18,047 bases of DNA, taken from NCBI GenBank assembly GCA_937910255.1, contig CALEOQ010000272.1, positions 1-18,047 on the forward strand, given 5' to 3'. Each line of letters starts with the position of its first letter. Position 1 is the stretch's first letter. The notes under the pieces are model-generated. The model saw only the letters and a program-made list of their open reading frames with translations, ran no database searches and was not told where the DNA came from. The translations under genes were made by a program, and so were the position numbers. Shown here piece after piece: positions 1 through 6,287 of the stretch. This DNA comes from an uncultured Caulobacteraceae bacterium (GTDB taxonomy: Bacteria > Pseudomonadota > Alphaproteobacteria > Caulobacterales > Caulobacteraceae).

Positions 1-129
1 GTAGCTGCGTGTACAGAAAGGGTGAAGTCGTGGGATAGCTGTGGGTATTGAACGAATGGTTGTTTTTTTATATTACTCCGACGACCACCGAGTTCTGCAC
101 TCTTTCCCTACACGACGCTCTTCCGATCT
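1..129 (+). other. Illumina P5/Read-1 adapter and read-through noise (assembly artefact)
   Basis: Bases 72-129 match the 58-base Illumina TruSeq universal (P5) adapter, exactly over its last 30 or so bases (ending CTTCCGATCT at 129) and with scattered mismatches further upstream. Bases 1-71 are low-quality-looking sequence with a T-run at 63-69, the mirror image of the A-run that follows the adapter at the other end. This is library sequence, not genome. Any reading frame crossing it, for instance one translating to a tail with FPTRRSSDL, is spurious. Confidence 0.97.
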
Positions 130-565
130 GATACTTGCGCTGTCGCCTCGCCCCCGACCTGTTCGCCGCGCCCTCCGCCGTCTTGATGGCGTCGTCGAAC
201 TCGCGCCGCGGCCACCCGCGCACCTCCGCCTCCTGCGACCGGCCGAACGACCGCCGCATCAAGATCCAGATGAGCGCGTGAAGGCTCAAAAAAAGTCCTG
301 CGACGCCCAGGGCGATCAAAAGACTGCTGAGGGTCGCAATGACCGCCACCTCGGTCGCGCCCGCCGGGTCGTCGATCATTTCTGACGACCCGGCGATCAA
401 CGACAACAGGAGCATGACGGCGAAGACGCCCCAGAACGCCGGTCGAATGCGCGCCCAGAGGTCAACCACCGCCGGCGACGCCGGAACCCGCGCGCCTGCC
501 GCCCCCACGCCTTCGGAGAAGTAGCTCGCCACGCGCCGCCCTATGGTCTCGTCCGTCGTCCGCAC
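130..565 (-). CDS. Hypothetical two-helix membrane protein, 3' end cut by adapter
   Basis: Unrecognised membrane protein, 145 genuine residues before the contig ends. It starts at GTG 565-563, with a GGGAGG purine stretch about 12 bases upstream on its strand; no ATG gives a better start. An N-terminal cytosolic-looking stretch (residues 1-40) precedes two hydrophobic helices, about 42-60 and 70-103, joined by a short acidic loop. A basic and polar tail follows (RRSFGRSQEAEVRGW..., then a basic run near 139-144). Codons beyond residue 145 read into Illumina adapter and give the artefactual tail IGRASCRERV, so the true C-terminus is unknown. It is transcribed away from ahpC. Nothing in it resembles a catalytic motif. 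Being a gene is likely from frame length, codon GC pattern and plausible topology; the function is unknown. Confidence 0.7.
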
Positions 566-1013
566 AGCCCCGCCGCGCCTCCCGCCTGCCCGAAAACAAA
601 ACGTGAAAATTGTACAGGGACAAGCCCGAGTTTACGTCCCGCCGCCGGCCGGGATAGAGGCCATCATCGCCAAGGACGAAGCCGGGCGCCTGGGCCAGTT
701 CTAGAAGAGGCCCTAAACATGTTTCTGAGCTATATCGCATGATCCCCCCGTCTGAGCTGTCAGGCATCGCTGCGAGGGATTCTCGCCCCAAGCTGACCGA
801 GGAAAACCCATAGCTTTCTCGGACATTCCTTTTACTGCAGGATGCCACTCTAGCTGGTCGGCCGTCGCTGCAAGGTTGCTGTGCGACACCCCAACCATCG
901 ACCCCCTCTATCGCCACGCCAGATAAAATCGATTTCTGCGATGCAGCATGGGGTGGTAGATAGGCGGCGTTTCCTCCCCCTACCTGCCAACCCCAACGCC
1001 AGGAGAGCGCCGC
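566..1013. other. 448-bp spacer between divergent genes, mostly unexplained
   Basis: No convincing gene lies here. The right end holds the ahpC leader: AGGAGAG at 1001-1007, six bases before the ahpC ATG. The stretch from about 705 to 950 looks less GC-rich than the flanking coding DNA and has stops in most frames. A 33-codon frame from GTG 603 to TAG 704 (+) and a 61-codon frame at 713-898 (-) exist, but neither shows a recognisable motif or a good ribosome site. A perfect 10-base palindrome sits at 926-935. The region probably carries the promoters of the membrane-protein gene and ahpC, possibly with decayed coding sequence. Confidence 0.5.
910..942. promoter_or_regulatory. Candidate operator upstream of ahpC (palindromes)
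   Basis: A perfect palindrome AAATCGATTT (926-935) lies about 80 bases before the ahpC start, inside a wider ATCGC (910-914) / GCGAT (938-942) inverted repeat. The two dyads have different centres (930.5 and 926). Position and symmetry would suit a peroxide-responsive regulator (OxyR or MarR type), but it matches neither an OxyR tetranucleotide series nor the TTTGATWCAATCA repeats near the marR gene convincingly. This is a guess from symmetry and location only. Confidence 0.2.
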
Positions 1014-1577
1014 ATGGCTTCCGTCAACACGACCATCCTTCCCTTCACCGCCCAGGCCTATAAGGGCGGCAAGTTCGTCGAGGTCAGCGACGCCGACCTG
1101 AAGGGCAAGTGGTCGGTGGTCTTCTTCTACCCGGCCGACTTCACCTTCGTCTGCCCGACCGAGCTGGAGGACCTGGCCGACAACTACGCGCAGTTCCAGA
1201 AGCTGGGCGTGGAGATCTATTCGGTCTCGACCGACACCCACTTCTCGCACAAGGCCTGGCACGACTCCTCGCCGGCCATCGGCAAGATCCAATACACGAT
1301 GATCGGCGACCCCTCGGGCGTGGTGACCAACAACTTCGGCATGATGCGCGCGGGCCAAGGCCTGGCCGACCGCGGCACCTTCCTGGTGGACCCCGAAGGC
1401 GTGATCCAGTTCATGGAAGTCACCGCCGAGGGCATCGGCCGTAACGCCATGGAGCTGCTGCGCAAGATCCGTGCGGCCCAATACGTGGCGGCCCATCCGG
1501 GCGAAGTCTGCCCGGCCAAGTGGGAAGAGGGCGAAAAGACGCTCTCGCCGTCCCTGGACCTCGTCGGCAAGATCTAA
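1014..1577 (+). CDS. ahpC: Alkyl hydroperoxide reductase subunit C (2-Cys peroxiredoxin)
   Basis: Typical 2-Cys peroxiredoxin of the AhpC/Prx1 class, 187 aa, the same length as the enterobacterial enzyme. It reduces hydrogen peroxide, organic hydroperoxides and peroxynitrite in the cytosol and is re-reduced by AhpF, encoded just downstream. The peroxidatic cysteine is Cys47 in the signature DFTFVCPTELEDLADNY, and the resolving cysteine is Cys166 in GEVCPAKW near the C-terminus. Thr44 and Pro40 of the active-site PxxxT/SxxC motif are present. The ATG at 1014 is preceded by AGGAGAG with six-base spacing, an excellent ribosome site. The 264-bp gap before ahpF contains a strong hairpin, so ahpC may be expressed in excess of ahpF. 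Regulation is probably peroxide-responsive, through the OhrR-like MarR protein encoded at 3621-4127 or an unlinked OxyR; that is inference. Confidence 0.98.
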   Translation: MASVNTTILPFTAQAYKGGKFVEVSDADLKGKWSVVFFYPADFTFVCPTELEDLADNYAQFQKLGVEIYSVSTDTHFSHKAWHDSSPAIGKIQYTMIGDPSGVVTNNFGMMRAGQGLADRGTFLVDPEGVIQFMEVTAEGIGRNAMELLRKIRAAQYVAAHPGEVCPAKWEEGEKTLSPSLDLVGKI

Positions 1578-1630
1578 GGCCGACCCCGTCCAGACGACCT
1601 GATCCTTTTGGACTCAGGCTGACGGATTAA

Positions 1631-1686
1631 GGGGCGTTTCCGCACCCGCCTGGCGCTTGCGCGAGGCAGGCCTGTGGGAACGCCCC
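1631..1686 (+). terminator. Nested long hairpin between ahpC and ahpF (partial terminator or attenuator)
   Basis: GGGGCGTTTCC (1631-1641) pairs over 11 positions with GGGAACGCCCC (1676-1686), including one G-T pair. Inside the loop GCCT (1648-1651) pairs with AGGC (1664-1667) around GCGCTTGCGC. No T-run follows, so it is not a classical intrinsic terminator. It could attenuate transcription into ahpF or stabilise the ahpC 3' end. A weaker hairpin, CCTGATCC/GGACTCAGG at 1598-1618 with a one-base bulge, lies just upstream. Confidence 0.5.
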
Positions 1687-1841
1687 GCCCCCTCTATCGA
1701 TCATGGAACGCCATGGGCTGGGCGGGCTTATGCCTTGTTCGCGCAGGGGTCTGCCGACCCTGCCTGTCCTGATCGCCGCCGTTTTCTGCGTTTCCTCCCC
1801 CTTTCGCGCCGCATCGCCGGCGCAAGCTCCGGAGCCGAGCC

Positions 1842-3431
1842 ATGTTGGACGCCAATCTGAAAGCCCAGCTGCAGGGCTATCTGCAGAACGTCTCCCAGCC
1901 GGTCGAGCTGATCGCCTCGCTCGGCGACGGCCCCAAGAGCGCAGAGATGGCGCAGCTGCTCGACGACATCGCCTCGGTGTCGGACGGCAAGGTGACCGTG
2001 CGCCGGGATGGCGACGATGCGCGCAAGCCCTCCTTCGAGATCCGCCGCACCGGGACCGATGTGGCCGTCACCTTTGCCGGCCTGCCCATGGGCCACGAAT
2101 TCACCTCGCTGGTGCTGGCCCTGCTGCATGTGGGCGGCCATCCGCCCAAGGTGGACCCCGAGACCGCCGAGCAGGTGAAGGCGCTGGACGGCGACTTCGT
2201 CTTCGAAACCTATTTCTCCCTGTCGTGCCAGAACTGCCCCGACGTGGTGCAGGCGCTGAACACCATGAGCGTGCTGAACCCGCGCATCCGCCACGTGGCC
2301 ATCGACGGCGCGCTCTTTCAGGATGAAGTGGAGCGCCGGCAGATCATGGCCGTGCCCACCGTCATGCTGAACGGCGCCGAGTTCGCCCAAGGCCGCATGA
2401 CCCTGGAACAGGTGCTGGCCAAGCTGGACACCGGCGCGGTCGCCCGCGAGGCCGAGAAGATCAAGACCAAGGACCCCTTCGAGGTTCTGGTCATCGGCGG
2501 CGGTCCGGCCGGCGCCGCGGCGGCCATCTACGCCGCGCGCAAGGGCATCCGCACCGGGATCGCGGCCGAGCGCTTCGGCGGCCAGGTGCTGGACACCATG
2601 GCCATCGAGAACCTGACCGGCACCCCGCACACCGAAGGTCCCAAGCTGGCCGCCGACCTGGAGCGCCATGTGCGCGACTATGAGGTCGACATCATGAACC
2701 TGCAGAAGGCCGCCAAGCTGATCCCGGCGGCCGAGACCGGCGGCCTGGTGGAGATCGTGCTGGAGAACGGCGCCTCGCTGCACTCCCGCACCGTGATCCT
2801 GGCGGTCGGCGCCCGCTGGCGGCAGATGAACGTGCCGGGCGAGGACAAGTACAAGAACAAGGGCGTGGCCTACTGCCCCCACTGCGACGGGCCGCTCTAT
2901 AAGGGCAAGCGCGTGGCGGTGATCGGCGGCGGCAATTCCGGCGTGGAGGCGGCCATCGACCTGGCCGGCATTACCGCGCATGTGACGCTGATCGAATATG
3001 ACGGCCAGCTGCGCGCCGACGAGGTGCTGCAGCGCAAGCTGAAGAGCCTGCCCAATGTGACGGTGATCACCTCGGCGCTCACCACCGAGGTGCAGGGCGA
3101 CGGGTCCAAGGTGACAGCGCTGACCTATAACGACCGCGGCACCGGCACCTCGCACACGGTCGAGCTGGAAGGCGTGTTCGTGCAGATCGGTCTGGTGCCC
3201 AACACCGAATGGCTGGCCGAGGACGGGGTGGCCCTGTCGCCCCGCGGCGAGATCGAGGTGGACGCCAAGGGCCAGACCTCGGTGGCCGGGGTGTTCGCCG
3301 CCGGCGACGCCACCACCACGCCCTACAAGCAGATCGTCATCGCCATGGGCGAGGGCTCCAAGGCCGCCCTCTCGGCCTTCGACTACCTGATCCGCCTGGC
3401 CCCGGTCGAGGCTGCGGCCAAGGCGGCGTAA
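1842..3431 (+). CDS. ahpF: Alkyl hydroperoxide reductase subunit F (flavoprotein disulfide reductase)
   Basis: AhpF, 529 aa (family about 520), transfers electrons from NAD(P)H through FAD and two dithiol centres to AhpC. The N-terminal double-thioredoxin-fold domain (about 1-200) carries the redox pair Cys129-x-x-Cys132 in SLSCQNCPD. A linker around 200-212 leads to the thioredoxin-reductase-like part: the FAD dinucleotide motif GGGPAG at 219-224, the active-site pair Cys345-x-x-Cys348 in YCPHCDG, the second nucleotide motif GGGNSG at 362-367, and the C-terminal FAD signature GVFAAGDATTTPYKQI. All catalytic cysteines are intact. The start is ATG 1842 with GGAG eight bases upstream; it gives the MLDANLKAQL opening typical of the family. 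It lies 264 bp after ahpC and is probably co-transcribed at a reduced level through the hairpin at 1631-1686. Confidence 0.98.
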   Translation: MLDANLKAQLQGYLQNVSQPVELIASLGDGPKSAEMAQLLDDIASVSDGKVTVRRDGDDARKPSFEIRRTGTDVAVTFAGLPMGHEFTSLVLALLHVGGHPPKVDPETAEQVKALDGDFVFETYFSLSCQNCPDVVQALNTMSVLNPRIRHVAIDGALFQDEVERRQIMAVPTVMLNGAEFAQGRMTLEQVLAKLDTGAVAREAEKIKTKDPFEVLVIGGGPAGAAAAIYAARKGIRTGIAAERFGGQVLDTMAIENLTGTPHTEGPKLAADLERHVRDYEVDIMNLQKAAKLIPAAETGGLVEIVLENGASLHSRTVILAVGARWRQMNVPGEDKYKNKGVAYCPHCDGPLYKGKRVAVIGGGNSGVEAAIDLAGITAHVTLIEYDGQLRADEVLQRKLKSLPNVTVITSALTTEVQGDGSKVTALTYNDRGTGTSHTVELEGVFVQIGLVPNTEWLAEDGVALSPRGEIEVDAKGQTSVAGVFAAGDATTTPYKQIVIAMGEGSKAALSAFDYLIRLAPVEAAAKAA

Positions 3432-3447
3432 GGCGCGCGCGCGCGCT

Positions 3448-3468
3448 CCCTCCGGCTCGCCCGGAGGG
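3448..3468 (+). terminator. Hairpin just after ahpF
   Basis: CCCTCCGG (3448-3455) and CCGGAGGG (3461-3468) form a perfect 8-bp stem with a five-base loop, 16 bases after the ahpF stop and following a GC-alternating run (3433-3446). It lacks a T-run, as is common in high-GC genomes. It probably ends or stabilises the ahpF transcript. Confidence 0.5.
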
Positions 3469-3503
3469 GGTCCACGCCCGCGGTCGGCGCTCATCCCCCA
3501 CCT

Positions 3504-3590
3504 CGTCATGCTCGGCCTTGTGCCGAGCATCCCTCTCAGAGGCGGGCGCAAGCGTCGCGAGGGATCCTGGGCACAAGGCCCAGGATGACG
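3504..3590. repeat. Paired inverted palindromic repeat (REP/BIME-like intergenic element)
   Basis: Two 32-base units in opposite orientation, 3504-3535 and 3559-3590, are separated by 23 bases. Read in the same direction, both are CGTCAT + 6-base arm + CCTTGTG loop + complementary arm + ATCCCTC. The arms are GCTCGG/CCGAGC in one copy and CCTGGG/CCCAGG in the other. They differ at four positions only, and these are two exactly compensating base-pair swaps. From memory, this resembles the palindromic intergenic repeats common between genes in alphaproteobacterial genomes. It separates ahpF from the convergent marR gene and could act as a bidirectional transcription end or an mRNA-stabilising element. 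Confidence 0.85.
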
Positions 3591-3620
3591 GTGGAGGGGT
3601 GAGCCCCAGCACCCCCGGCG

Positions 3621-4127
3621 CTAATGCTCTTCCGGCGCCTGGGCCTGGAGGGCGGCGTTCATGTCCTGCAGCTTTTCGCGCAGGTCGGCGATATCGGCGT
3701 CGGCCATGGGCAGGCGGCGGACCACCTCGCAGCGCACATCGGCCACCTGTTCGCGCAGGTCCCAGCCGGCCTGCGTCAAGGTGACCCAGACCAGCCGCTC
3801 ATCGGCGGTGTCGCGGGCGCGGGTGACCAGGCCCGAGGCCTCCATCCGCTTGATCAGGGGGGTGAGCGAGCCGGTGTCCATGGACAGGGTCCGACGCAGA
3901 TCGCGCATGGTCAGGTGCGCCTCGGCCTCCCACAGCGCGATCAGCACCAGATATTGCGGATAGCTCAGGCCCAGCGGCTCCAGCAGGCCGCGATAGATCC
4001 GCGTCACCTGGCTCGCAGCCACCTGCAGGGCCAGACAGAGCTGGCGGTCCACATAGAGGTCGCGGAGACGGGGCGGGATCTCCCGCGCCTCGGATTCGAG
4101 CAACGTGTCCGGAATGAAAACTGACAT
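3621..4127 (-). CDS. MarR-family transcriptional regulator, OhrR-like peroxide sensor
   Basis: A 168-aa winged-helix regulator of the MarR family, OhrR branch. The block LYVDRQLCLALQ resembles the sensing helix of OhrR (xxNQLCFALY), placing Cys31 at the peroxide-reactive position. A second cysteine, Cys133, is spaced like the resolving cysteine of two-cysteine OhrR proteins. Tyr45 (IYRGLL) and Tyr56 (LSYPQY) match conserved OhrR tyrosines, but the tyrosine four residues after the reactive cysteine is Gln35. The winged helix spans about 65-125, with LTPLIKRMEASGLVTR and DERLVWVTLT. In the family such proteins repress target genes until the thiol is oxidised. The gene converges on ahpF and diverges from the chemoreceptor gene; palindromes at 4187-4234 are probable binding sites. 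The ATG at 4127 has only a weak ribosome site. Target genes are inferred. Confidence 0.88.
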   Translation of the reverse strand: MSVFIPDTLLESEAREIPPRLRDLYVDRQLCLALQVAASQVTRIYRGLLEPLGLSYPQYLVLIALWEAEAHLTMRDLRRTLSMDTGSLTPLIKRMEASGLVTRARDTADERLVWVTLTQAGWDLREQVADVRCEVVRRLPMADADIADLREKLQDMNAALQAQAPEEH

Positions 4128-4186
4128 GGATCAAGGCCAACCGCAGCAACATGCGCTTACGGACAGCCTAGGGTAGAATGGAAAAC

Positions 4187-4234
4187 CAAATCTTACCAAG
4201 ATACGATTTGATTCAATCAGGTTTGATACAATCA
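4187..4234. promoter_or_regulatory. Cluster of palindromic operator-like repeats in the marR/chemoreceptor divergent promoter
   Basis: Two direct copies of a 13-mer, TTTGATTCAATCA (4207-4219) and TTTGATACAATCA (4222-4234), differ at one base, start 15 bp apart and are each internally palindromic (TGATTCAATCA; TGAT-ACA-ATCA). Beside them are ATCTT-ACC-AAGAT (4190-4202) and CAAATC-N12-GATTTG (4187-4210). The segment is strikingly AT-rich for this contig. Short AT-rich dyads next to a marR gene are typical autoregulatory operators, so binding by the adjacent MarR protein is likely but not shown by the sequence. Confidence 0.65.
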
Positions 4235-4296
4235 CTTGTTAGGAATTGCGGACGATAAGGACGAACAACGTTCCTCCACTGCCGCAGGACCTCCCC

Positions 4297-5802
4297 ATGT
4301 TCCGCTTCGACTCCAAACGCCAGAAGGCCCAGGAACTCGAACTTTCCGAACTCCGCGCCATGTCGGCCGCCATTCTCCGGTCTCAGGCGGTGATCGAGTT
4401 CGAGCTCGACGGCACCATCATCACCGCCAATGAAAACTTCCTCGGCGCCATGGGCTACACGGCCGACGAGGTGGTCGGCCGCAAGCACAGCATATTCGTG
4501 CCGGGCGACTTTGCGAAAAGCGCCGAATACGCCGCCTTCTGGGACGCGCTTCGCCGGGGCGAGTTCATGGCCGAGAAATACCTGCGCATCGGCAAGGGCG
4601 GCCGCGAGGTCTGGATTCAGGCCTCCTACAACCCGATGTTCGACGCCGACGGCAAGGCCTACAAGGTGGTGAAGTTCGCCACCGACGTCACCGCCATCGA
4701 GGACGAGCGCGCCCGCAACGAGGCCGAGCGCAACCAGCGCCAGGCCGACCAGCAGCGGGCCATGAGCGCCATCGGCGCCGGCCTCTCGGCCCTGGCCGAC
4801 GGCGACCTGCGCGCCCGCATCGACGGCGACTTTCCGTCCGAATACGCCGCGCTGCAGCAGGACTTCAACGCCGCCGCCGGCCGACTGGGCGACGCCATGG
4901 CCGCCCTGGTGGCCGTCGCCGACCAGATCGGCATGAGCACCGGCGAGATCAGCCAGGCTTCCGACGACCTGTCGCGCCGCACAGAGCAGCAGGCCGCCAG
5001 CCTGGAAGAAACCGCCGCGGCCCTGGACGAGATCACCGCCACGGTGCGGAAATCGGCCGAAAGCGCCCGGCTGGCCCGGGATTCGGTGGCCATCACCCGC
5101 AGCAACGCCGAGGCGTCCGGCAAGGTGGTCGGCGAAGCGGTCGCCGCCATGGGTCAGATCGAGCAGTCCTCGACCCAGATCAGCCAGATCATCGGGGTGA
5201 TCGACGAGATCGCCTTCCAGACCAACCTGCTGGCCCTGAACGCCGGCGTGGAAGCCGCTCGGGCGGGCGACGCCGGCCGCGGCTTCGCGGTGGTCGCCTC
5301 GGAAGTCCGGGCCCTGGCCCAGCGCTCAGCCGATGCGGCCAAGGAGATCAAGACCCTGATCAGCGCCTCGGCCGCCCATGTGGCCGGCGGCGTGCGACTG
5401 GTGGCCGAGACCGGCCAGTCCCTGGAGACTATCGTCACCCAGGTGGCCGAGATCAACGGCCTGATGACCGAGATCTCCGCCTCCTCCGAAGAGCAGGCCA
5501 TCGGCCTGGGCGAGGTGAACTCCGCCGTTAACCAGATGGATCAGATTACGCAGCAGAATGCGGCCATGGTCGAGGAATCTACCGCCGCCAGCCATGCGCT
5601 CGCCCAGGAGACCGCCGAGCTGAACCGCCTGATGGGCCGGTTCCAGTTCGCCACGGAAGTCCAACCGCGCGCGCAAGCCAAGGCTCCGGCTCGGGCGCCT
5701 CGCCCTGTCGCCCCCACCCGTGCGCCGCGTCCCATGACGCACGGATCGGCGGCCTTGAAATTGGCGCCCGTGGCCCAAGAGGCCGGCTGGGAGGAATTCT
5801 GA
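4297..5802 (+). CDS. Soluble PAS-domain methyl-accepting chemotaxis protein
   Basis: Cytoplasmic chemoreceptor, 501 aa, with no membrane helix. A PAS domain (about 25-135; IEFELDGTIITANENFLGAMGY..., YNPMFDADGKAYKVVKFATDVTA) is followed by a HAMP-like segment (about 155-205; LADGDLRARIDGDFPSEYAAL) and the signalling coiled coil. Its hairpin tip, EIAFQTNLLALNAGVEAARAG (about 304-324), is the conserved CheA/CheW contact region. A Pro/Ala/Arg-rich linker (about 457-490) ends in GWEEF, matching the C-terminal xWxxF pentapeptide that tethers CheR/CheB in tagged receptors. The PAS domain could sense redox state, oxygen or a small ligand; the cofactor cannot be told. The start is ATG 4297 after GCAGGA; an in-frame TTG at 4246 would add 17 residues but has poor spacing. 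cheW follows two bases after the stop, and the palindromes at 4187-4234 lie in its promoter region. Confidence 0.94.
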   Translation: MFRFDSKRQKAQELELSELRAMSAAILRSQAVIEFELDGTIITANENFLGAMGYTADEVVGRKHSIFVPGDFAKSAEYAAFWDALRRGEFMAEKYLRIGKGGREVWIQASYNPMFDADGKAYKVVKFATDVTAIEDERARNEAERNQRQADQQRAMSAIGAGLSALADGDLRARIDGDFPSEYAALQQDFNAAAGRLGDAMAALVAVADQIGMSTGEISQASDDLSRRTEQQAASLEETAAALDEITATVRKSAESARLARDSVAITRSNAEASGKVVGEAVAAMGQIEQSSTQISQIIGVIDEIAFQTNLLALNAGVEAARAGDAGRGFAVVASEVRALAQRSADAAKEIKTLISASAAHVAGGVRLVAETGQSLETIVTQVAEINGLMTEISASSEEQAIGLGEVNSAVNQMDQITQQNAAMVEESTAASHALAQETAELNRLMGRFQFATEVQPRAQAKAPARAPRPVAPTRAPRPMTHGSAALKLAPVAQEAGWEEF

Positions 5803-5804
5803 CC

Positions 5805-6266
5805 ATGAACGACCACGACACCATGTCGGCCAGCGGCGAACTGATCACCGTGATCATCGGTGCCCAGCGGTTCGCCATCGACATCCAGCTGGTTCGCGAG
5901 ATCCGCGGCTGGACCACCTCCACCCCCCTGCCCAATGCGCCGGACTATGTGCTGGGCGTGATCAACCTGCGCGGCGCGGTGCTGCCGGTGCTGAACCTGG
6001 CCGCCCGCCTGGGCCTGCCGGCCAGCGCGGCGGGGCCGTCCTCGGTGGTCATCGTCGTCGACCTGGTGGGCCGCACGGTGGGCCTGCTGGTGGACGCCGT
6101 CAGCGACATCATCAATGTCGGCGAGGGCGAGATCCAGCCGGCGCCGGTGATCGGCGCCGCCGCCAGCAAGGGCCTGGCCCGGGGCATGATCACCACCGAC
6201 GAGGGCATCATCACCCTGATCGACATGAGCGGCATCCTGCCGACCGTCGCCCAGGAAGCCGCCTGA
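5805..6266 (+). CDS. cheW: Chemotaxis coupling protein CheW
   Basis: CheW-domain protein, 153 aa, consisting of the SH3-like coupling fold alone. It links receptors to the CheA kinase. Diagnostic stretches are LITVIIGAQRFAIDIQLVREI at the start, PDYVLGVINLRGAVLPVLNLAARLGL (the conserved NLRG turn) in the middle, and VVDLVGRTVGLLVDAVSDIINV further on. The start ATG 5805 lies two bases after the receptor stop, with GGAGGA (5790-5795) inside the receptor's last codons, so translation of the two is coupled. A second in-frame ATG at 5823 (MSASGELITV) is a possible alternative. No cheA, cheY or cheR is in the window, so this pair probably plugs into a cluster elsewhere or a dedicated array. The stop codon forms half of an inverted repeat with the convergent sdaA stop. 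Confidence 0.95.
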   Translation: MNDHDTMSASGELITVIIGAQRFAIDIQLVREIRGWTTSTPLPNAPDYVLGVINLRGAVLPVLNLAARLGLPASAAGPSSVVIVVDLVGRTVGLLVDAVSDIINVGEGEIQPAPVIGAAASKGLARGMITTDEGIITLIDMSGILPTVAQEAA

Positions 6267-6287
6267 GCCTCCAGGGCCTCAGGCTCA
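6264..6287. terminator. Bidirectional hairpin made from two convergent stop codons
   Basis: TGAGCCT (6264-6270) and AGGCTCA (6281-6287) form a perfect 7-bp inverted repeat with a ten-base loop. The left arm begins with the cheW stop TGA, and the right arm ends with the complement of the sdaA stop TGA. There is no T-run. Its position suits a shared terminator for the converging transcripts. Confidence 0.55.

Noticed and set aside
603..704. 33-residue frame starting at GTG upstream of ahpC
   Set aside because: No ribosome site, no recognisable motif and length within chance; kept only as a note in the spacer description.
910..942. OxyR box upstream of ahpC
   Set aside because: Only CTAT-like spacing fragments could be aligned; the ATAG-N7-CTAT series is not present, so only a generic palindrome is recorded.
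3433..3446. Alternating GC run after ahpF as a Z-DNA or slippage repeat
   Set aside because: Fourteen bases of GC alternation are unremarkable in such GC-rich DNA, and nothing around it depends on it.
1728..3551. 607-codon minus-strand open frame opposite ahpF
   Set aside because: Its sequence is the His/Gly/Gln-rich product expected from reading a high-GC gene backwards; ahpF on the plus strand is unambiguous.
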